A stretch of DNA of 64,000 nucleotides from Trema orientale. Lineage: Eukaryota; Streptophyta; Magnoliopsida; Rosales; Cannabaceae. The stretch covers positions 63,098 to 127,097 of the forward strand of contig JXTC01000321.1 in assembly GCA_002914845.1 (NCBI GenBank). The letters run 5' to 3'. Below, piece by piece: positions 57,780 through 64,000 of the stretch. Position numbers and translations under genes: made by a program. Each line of letters starts with the position of its first letter. Within the stretch, counting starts at the first letter, position 1. The notes under the pieces were generated by a model. The model did no database searches. It saw nothing but the letters and a program-made list of their open reading frames with translations, and was not told the DNA's origin.

Positions 57780-59380
57780 CATAGGTCAAGATTAACTTGA
57801 CCTCAAGTCAATATCAACTTGATCTTTGGTCAGGATTATATTGCTTCAAAGAGGTAGGTCAAACTGATGTTGATGTATGGTCAAAACTAATTTGACCTTA
57901 GGTCAACATCATCTTGATCTTTTGTCAATATTATATTAAAACAACTGGTAAGGACTCAGTCAAGCAAAAGTATTCGTGCTATGGTAATTCAGGGTGCAAG
58001 AGGCATATATGCCTTTGTCTGATTCCATTATGTAGCACGATTAATGAATCTATATACTACTCTACAAGAATGCGACGAGAGGATCTTGACTTGGGGTCAA
58101 GAAACTCTTGCCTTAGGGACAAAGGTCAAAAAGATATTGACTTAAGGAAAAAAGTATTTGACTTCGAGTCAATAATATTTTCAGTAGGAGTTGTAAAGTG
58201 TTATATAAAACTTAATCACGATATTGTATGTAATGTGTTTTTAAATTTATAAATTGAAACTTATTAAACCAATGCCAGTATTTTCTTGTCTGTGGTCAAA
58301 AAGTTATTATATTTTGTTTTCCAATTCATTAATTAGGTAAAAAATGTATTGACTCCATGTCAAGAATTTCTTAAATGGGGTTATAATCTCTTTAATCTAA
58401 AAATTGAATACAATTTTATGTGCTTATTAATTCAAGAAATTCTTGATCATGGGTCAAGTAATACTTGTCTTGAAGTCAAGATATTCTTGATCTAGAATCA
58501 AGATAGATCTGACATGGAGTCAAGTTTTTCTTGACCTGGAATAATAAATAATGTCTTCATCAAATGCATTGACTACCGAAACATCTACTGAATAGATGAC
58601 TTTTAGCAAAATGATAGTCATCAAATATACCAAAAGTATAAGTAAATACCGAATATTGTTCACCAATCACAGAAATCATAAGCCAAAAAAAAAAAAAAAA
58701 AGTAATTGTCTGAAACACAATCAAAATAAAGTATTGTCTTTGCTTCCGTAAATTGAGTCACTCTTATCAGTTAGTTTCGGTATAGTTCTTATTTCTCCAA
58801 TCCATGATAATACAACTCGAACGTAAGTTTATGATGCGACTGGCTTGTTGGACATTAGGAACTCAGCATACTTGATGACAAACATATCACAGTCCCTCCT
58901 GAATAATAGCAAAACATCAACTTAAATAAAACAATAACATTAAGTGAGGGTCAATGAGACTTGAACTGAGATCAAGTAATCCTTGACCCGGGGTCAAGAA
59001 CTTTCTGACCCAAGGTCAAGGAGCACTTGACCCAAGATGTCAAGAACTTCTTGGCCTCAACCAGAGAAATTCAAATAAACAGGAGGTCAAGAACCTTTTG
59101 ACCTAATAGTCAAGGGCTTCTTGATCGGGAGGTCACGGAGCTCTTGATGTGAGGCCAAGAAGCACTTGACAAGAGTCAAGAAGATTTTAACTATGGTCAA
59201 GAAGCACTTGGCTCAGGTCAGAACTAAGAAGATCTTAACTCGAGTAAATAATCTCTTGACCAGAGCCAAGAAACACTTGACTTGGGTCCATAACTTCTGG
59301 ACCTGGATCAAGAGAAACTTGACTGGAGTCAAGAACTTTTTGACCTCAGGTCAGGATATTCTTGACCCATCGGAACATCA
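57780..59380. repeat. Array of palindromic TTGACC-N-GGTCAAG units
   Basis: Units of about 20-24 bp, for example CTTGACCCGGGGTCAAGAAC, TTTTGACCTCAGGTCAGG and CTTGACTTGGGGTCAAGAAA, recur through 1.6 kb. They are densest at 58940-59380, where spacing is most regular. I count roughly 35 matches to TTGAC(C/T) on the two strands together. The plus-strand frame 59166-59420 is a heptad-like translation of the 21-bp units (LTRVKKI-type) and not a credible protein. TTGAC(C/T) is the W-box core bound by plant WRKY factors, though any such role here is inference. Confidence 0.85.
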
Positions 59381-59531
59381 ACCTCTGAAACATTCAGTCC
59401 ATTTGGAGAAGTCAAGATAGCTTTTATCCTAACATGCAATATTAAAAAACAAGGATTTTCGTATAAATATGAAAAACTAACCTTTGCTTCCTTATATTCA
59501 GCTTCTACCGCATTTTTGCTTTTCAAATTGG

Positions 59532-59696
59532 TCAGTTTTGCTGGGGGATAGTGGTCTTCGGTATTGTAGTCTTTGCCGGAGAGTTAAATAGGGACTTCGT
59601 CCTCTTTACAGTCGACGAAGTGTCTACAGTTTTTGAAGAGGGCTTCTTAGCTTCAGTTTGACGGGTCTTTGCTATTATCAGATTTTTTAGGTTCAT
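59532..59696 (-). pseudogene. Short Lys/Thr-rich frame at the start of the Mutator-like element (54 aa)
   Basis: On the minus strand, about 400 bp inside the terminal repeat, an ATG opens 54 codons (MNLKNLIIAKTRQTEAKKPS ... ending in TTIPQQN). It follows a CT-rich leader containing repeated CCATTTTCTCTTTTCTTT (59815-59880). A basic, Ser/Thr-rich N-terminus near the TIR is typical of proteins carried by plant Mutator-like elements, but no domain is recognisable. A stop cuts it; a second frame (59329-59526) continues with ...KSKNAVEAEYKEAKV. It is probably a decayed first exon. Confidence 0.3.
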
Positions 59697-60327
59697 TGAA
59701 GAAAAGAGAAAAGCTTTTTGACGAAAGTAGGTATGAGATTTTCACGTTTAAATTGAGGTGATTTTTGGGTGGTTTTTGAATTCAGTTTTATGAGTTTTTT
59801 TCTTCTGATTTCAAAGAGAAAATGGAGAAAGAAAAGAGAAAATGGAAAAAGAAAAGAGAAAATGGTGAAATAGAGAGAGAAATGAGAGAAAATAGAGGTT
59901 TAGGATTTTATGGGGAAGTGTGGAAGGCATATCAAATCTGATAAGGTCATGTCAGAAAATGATTGGGTTAAAGGAGGGGTATTACCGTATTTCATACCAT
60001 GTGGGCCCTATTTTTCAGTCCTAAAAAAACTTATTGGAAAAGATAGTCTTAAAAAAGACATTTTGGCCCCATTTAGTCCTATCCATGTCCTTTTCTCAAA
60101 TCTAAAATCAAGTGTAGTCCAATGGCTTTTCTTTTAAATTAGATGTAGATTGGACACATTGCATTTTCAAATTTTTTGACACACTAGTCCTATTGCAATT
60201 AGGTTAGCATAGTAAGACAAAACTACTAATGGTACTCGTTTTGTTCATCAACTAAACGTCGATCATTAGTCACATCTTGCAATTTATATTTTAGGTATAT
60301 ATTCACTGATGTTTTTTAAACAATGTA

Positions 60328-60553
60328 TAATGAAATGTATAATACATTTTATATATAAAATACTTGTGGAATCAAGTATAAAATGGTATGAATTAAATAA
60401 ATAATGAAATGTATAATATATTTTATATATAAAATACTTGTGGAATCAAGTATAAAATGGTGTGGATAAAATAAATAATGAAATGTATAATACATTTTAT
60501 ATATAAAATACTTGTGGAATCAGGTATAAAATGGTATGAATAAAATAAATAAA
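60328..60553. repeat. Tandem repeat, three 75-bp units
   Basis: Three near-identical units start at about 60328, 60402 and 60477. Each contains AATGAAATGTATAATACATT, TTATATATAAAATACTTGTG, GAATCAAGTATAAAATGGT and AAATAAAT. Unit identity is above 90% by eye, so it is recent. Confidence 0.92.
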
Positions 60554-61421
60554 AAAAAGGGATATTTATATGAAACAAAATGCTTAGAAAGACGAGTATT
60601 CATGTGCCTTTTCCAAAAATTAAAGTAGGGGATTGAACAAAAATATCCCATTTTCTAAGGTATGATTTAGTAGATATCTCTTTTTGATTTTGTTAATAAA
60701 TATATCTATTTTTTAATAGTAATGATTTGTACTTAACATTATATCCCTGGTAAATCACTCATTTACCACTATATGATATTTACCGTGACTTAATAAATTT
60801 TATTACTTGTAGATGGCAACATATTTATCATTATACTCTTAGTAAATCATTCATTTACTACTGCTAAAAGGTGGTATATGATTTATTTACCATGACTTAA
60901 AACATTTTATCGCTTATAGATGATAATATATCTACCATTATACCCTTGGTAAATTACTTATTTACTACTGTTAAGATGTGGTATATGATTTATTTACTAT
61001 GACTTAAAAGTTTCTATCACTTATAGACGGTAGCATATTTACTATTACATCCTTTGGTAAATCACTCATTTACCACTGCTAAGAGGTGGTATATGATTTA
61101 TTTACTATGACTTAAAAAATTTTATTACTTGTAGACGGCAGCATATTTATCATTATACCCTTGGTAAATTATTTATTTACCACTGTTAAAAGATGGTATA
61201 TGATTTATTTACTATGACTTAAAAGTTTTTATTGCTTGTAGACGGTAGCATATTTATCATTACACCCTTGGTAAATCACTCATTTACTACTGTTATAAAC
61301 TTGTATATAATTTATCGACCATGACTTAAAAAAATTCTCACTTATAGACGGTAGTATATTTACCATTATACCCTTAGTAAATTACTTATTTACCACTATT
61401 ATGAGGTGGTATATAAATTAT

Positions 61422-61643
61422 GGCACCAATCAAGTAGGTTTTTTTTTTTCCCCCTATCCATAAGTATTGTTTTGCCCAATTAAAATTCATCTTGCACGTC
61501 TTTTATGGTAAAACTTGGAGAGAGAAAAGAATTAAATAATGTATATTTATTTTTATTATTTTTTTCTAACTATCCAAATCATGGTAGCCGTTAGATTATT
61601 GATCCAATGGCTAAAAAAGAAATACCTACTGGATTGGGAACCT
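61422..61643. mobile_element. MITE family 2, copy 3 (inside the minisatellite)
   Basis: The left end is GGCACCAATCAAGTAGGTTT; the right, in reverse complement, is GGTTCCCAATCCAGTAGGTA. The interior TTGCACGTCTTTTATGG and GGAGAGAGAAAAGAATTAA matches copies at 18188-18681. Confidence 0.85.
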
Positions 61644-61663
61644 TTACCATAACCTAAAAAAAT

Positions 61664-61867
61664 TGGATAGTGCTAGGTGTATCAAAATTTGTACCAAATT
61701 TTTAATACCAATACATGTGGCATTTAAGTTGGCACAATTTAATTGGTGTATTAAAATTTACCATAAATAAATTAATCATATTCACCAATTGAATGTTGCC
61801 AACTCACATGCCACATGTATTGGTAATAAAAATTTGATAAAAGTTTTTGTACACTTAGCATTATCCA
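61664..61867. mobile_element. MITE family 3, copy 2 (inside the minisatellite)
   Basis: Ends TTGGATAGTGCTAGGTGTAT and, from the right in reverse complement, TGGATAATGCTAAGTGTACA. Long arms share ATCAAATTTTTATTACC, ATACATGTGGCAT and AGTTGGCA. It is flanked by A runs. Same family as 26247-26450. Confidence 0.88.
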
Positions 61868-62180
61868 AAAAAATTCTTACTTATAGATGGTAGCACATTT
61901 ACCATTGTACCCCTTATCGCTATTATAAATTGGTATATAATTTATTTACCATGACTTATAAAAATTCTCACTTATAGACGATAGCATATTTACCGTTATA
62001 CCCTTGATAAGTTAATCATTGACTACTATTATGAGGTGATATATAAATTATTTACCATAACCTAAAAAAAATTCTCACTTACAAATTGTAGCATATTTAT
62101 CATTATACCCTTGATAAATTACTTATTTATCATTATTATGAGATGATATATTATTTATTTACTATGACTTAGAAAAAAAT

Positions 62181-62853
62181 TTATCACAAATATACCTCCG
62201 TATATCATTGATTTGCACTAAACTACCATGTATATCAAGGACCGTTGTTTTTTTCACTGATATACCTCCCGTACTTGATCGTTTTATTCTAATTTACCAT
62301 GGTACTATATATAACAAGAGATGACACAACTGTAAACGTTAAGGAGTTGAAAAAAATGCAAGGAAAGCAATATATATGATATATAATAACCGGTTAGATC
62401 AATTGAAATTCTTTTGTTCCAAGATTTTATTATACATATATTAATGTTGACCCAACGAGCAATACACCCAAAAGTTTAACCTTGATTTGGGGGGAAAAAA
62501 AAAGGTCTCTACTTGTTTCTTCATATTGTTTTTCCTGAACATGTAGAAGTGACTCAAAAGTCATTTGCAAAGTGCCTACATGTCGTGAATAAAGAAAGTT
62601 CTCTACGTAATTTGATTCACTTTGAAACTTTTCCTAGCTCCTAGTCGTTCCACTATCCTAACTACAGGACTATAATTCACCTTAAAAGATAGCATTTCAA
62701 CCGTACAGTCTTCATTTGTTGTGGTTACTCGTAAGTCCAGCACTGGGGCTACTTCAAAGTTCAAAAGTCGAACTCTTTGCAGAGTGGACCTGCACAAGCA
62801 AGGTGGGATATAAAACAAAAACTCTTCGGCTTCTCAAAAATGTCACAAATCGG
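62181..62853. other. Gene-free DNA
   Basis: No gene or element recognised. The frames at 62603-62936 on the minus strand partly run into the neighbouring MITE and are not supported. Confidence 0.45.
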
Positions 62854-63569
62854 TAGGGGTGTTCATGGCCGGTCTGGACGGTCTCTATCGCCAATCCAGA
62901 AACCAATCCGAATATGCGGTTTGGCCGGTTTACCAATCCGTACGGTTTGAGTTGGTCGATTCAAACCGGCCAGACCGTACTTACATTTTTGGGGTCGGTT
63001 TAGGCGGTTTCCGCGGTTTGAGAACTTACAAAATTTGAATTATTACAACATCAACTAAGCTCATATCATAATCATATTTCATCTAAAATTTAAAGTTCAA
63101 ATATAAAACAAAACCATAACATAGTTAAAAGCTACAACCAAGTCGAAAGTCCTAGTAAACTTATATTTTAGTTACAGCTTACAATCTAATCAAAATTGAA
63201 TAGCAAACATAAAATCTTTAATCTTAAACACATAACAATAACAAGATTTAAAGTCTAAAATATCATAAGAGTCTTAAGTGACATAGTCTTAAATGAGCTA
63301 AAAGTAATCATTACTCATTTAGAGTGAATGAGCTTAAATTTTTAACTATTAATATACATATTTTTTCTATATATATATATACAAACTTATTGGGCGGTTC
63401 GGTTTGAATCCGACCAAATTTGTCCAAAACCAAAAACCGAACTGACCAAATCGGTTTTTATTTTTTCTAATCCGTAACCGGCCATTTAAGAAGAAAATCC
63501 GCCTGAATTGGGCGGTTTGAACTGAATTGGACGGTTTTCATGATTTGGCAGTTTTTTTGAACACCCCTA
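62854..63569. mobile_element. 716-bp hAT-type MITE
   Basis: Ends are TAGGGGTGTTCATGGCCGGT and, from the right in reverse complement, TAGGGGTGTTCAAAAAAACT, with a perfect 8-bp duplication CAAATCGG (62846-62853 and 63570-63577). The subterminal regions are packed with CGGTTT / AAACCG motifs (CGGTTTGGCCGGTTTACC, TTTAGGCGGTTTCCGCGG). The interior is AT-rich and noncoding. Confidence 0.95.
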
Positions 63570-63577
63570 CAAATCGG

Positions 63578-64000
63578 AGACACAAAAAGAAACTGTTAGC
63601 ACTTAATTTCTCCAAACCCTAACTTGCAAACTACACATTCTTTAATTGGTCCAACAACACTAGCTAAACTACTTCCTGGGAAGTCGATTATCTTATGCAA
63701 TTTATCTGCTTTTAGCTTATGATTGGTTACAGACAATCAATTTGGTGTTCTTCCTATATCTTTAGAGAAACAGCTACATTTAACAACTTAGTTGGATCAA
63801 CAAAAACGTAAATCGAAAACCGATTTATTATCTATTTTGCTCGAAACTCCAATAAGAAACCAAAACTTAACCATGACTAATTATGCAAGAGAAAGCAAAG
63901 AAAGAAAAAGAAAAATACAAAATAAAGGAGGGGTGGAAAAGGACCTGCAAGTGTTGGTACCAAGACAATGGAAACTCTTCAAGACATTAGTATTGAGAAG
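63578..64000. other. Right edge of window, unassigned
   Basis: AT-rich DNA. The last 60 bases are less AT-rich and open in one frame on each strand (plus: GPASVGTKTMETLQDISIEK), so an exon of a gene beyond the window is possible but cannot be supported. Confidence 0.25.

Larger units (their letters stand above)
57680..60097 (-). mobile_element. Mutator-like element carrying a TTGACC/GGTCAA array
   Basis: The right terminus, in reverse complement, reads GAGAAAAGGACATGGATAGG followed by ACTAAATGGGGCCAAAATG. It matches the ends of the 9-bp-TSD MITE at 8678-8947. A degenerate left counterpart begins at 57680 (GAGAAGACCATAATACTGAT then CTGGGC). No matching 9-bp duplicates were found, so the left limit is uncertain. 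The interior from about 57780 to 59380 is a run of palindromic TTGACC/GGTCAAG units. A short minus-strand frame with a CT-rich leader lies at the right (59532-59696). Confidence 0.6.
60740..62180. repeat. Minisatellite, unit about 121 bp, about 10 copies, with two MITEs inserted
   Basis: Units contain CATTATACCCTTGGTAAAT, CACTCATTTACCACTGTTA, GAGGTGGTATATGATTTATT, TACTATGACTTAAAA and TTACTTATAGACGGTAGCAT. Copies run from about 60740 to 61420, resume at 61644-61663, and again at 61868-62180. The two interruptions are the MITEs at 61422-61643 and 61664-61867. Unit variants such as ACCATAACC versus ACTATGACT distinguish the right from the left part of the array. Confidence 0.9.

Noticed and set aside
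59166..59420. 84-codon frame with heptad-like LTRVKK repeats
   Set aside because: It reflects the 21-bp DNA periodicity of the TTGACC array; other units shift frame or contain stops.
63940..64000. Possible exon at the right edge
   Set aside because: Open on both strands over only 60 bases, with no recognisable family and no splice evidence on either side.

Overview
The window reads as nuclear DNA of a eudicot plant. It is strongly AT-rich, has one gene with GT-AG introns, and is dominated by plant transposable elements: Ty1/copia, Ty3/gypsy, hAT, Mutator-like, CACTA, L1-type LINE fragments, tRNA-derived SINEs and many MITEs. The species cannot be fixed from the sequence. It is scaffold-quality assembly, with a 551-base N gap at 38656-39206 and a single N at 5408.

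The one clear housekeeping gene is LSM5 at 4648-6730 (+, four exons, 87 aa). It encodes a subunit of the Sm-like heptameric rings used in U6 snRNP assembly and mRNA decay. To its left, a gypsy element whose 3.06 kb LTR (195-3256, minus) reaches into the window has split a copia element; the copia RNase H end and 3' LTR survive at 3257-4097.

Three intronless minus-strand genes for small (90-104 aa) proteins share a core of the type FKPxxGxVxPAxRxxVK: 15354-15641, 22501-22815 and 36391-36663. I do not recognise a function. The first and third lie in collinear duplicated blocks, A (about 12.1-19.2 kb) and B (about 30.15-55.64 kb). Block B is about 18 kb longer, almost exactly the sum of a 3.0 kb hAT (31704-34747), a 6.4 kb copia (36918-43289) and an 8.2 kb CACTA (46162-54340) inserted into it. 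The CACTA element itself carries a 345 bp MULE MITE, a 1465 bp foldback and a LINE fragment.

Between the blocks lie two internally deleted LTR elements (gypsy 23756-25428, copia 27624-29899), MITEs and a LINE remnant. The right end (56-64 kb) holds further MITEs and a Mutator-like element containing a 1.6 kb array of palindromic TTGACC/GGTCAA units, which are W-box cores. A 121 bp minisatellite interrupted by two MITEs and a hAT MITE follow. Many element boundaries are fixed by target-site duplications read directly in the sequence.

The most unusual structures are the W-box-like array with its small relative at 8678-8947, the 1465 bp foldback, the duplicated small-protein genes, and the SINE pair that shares a tail.
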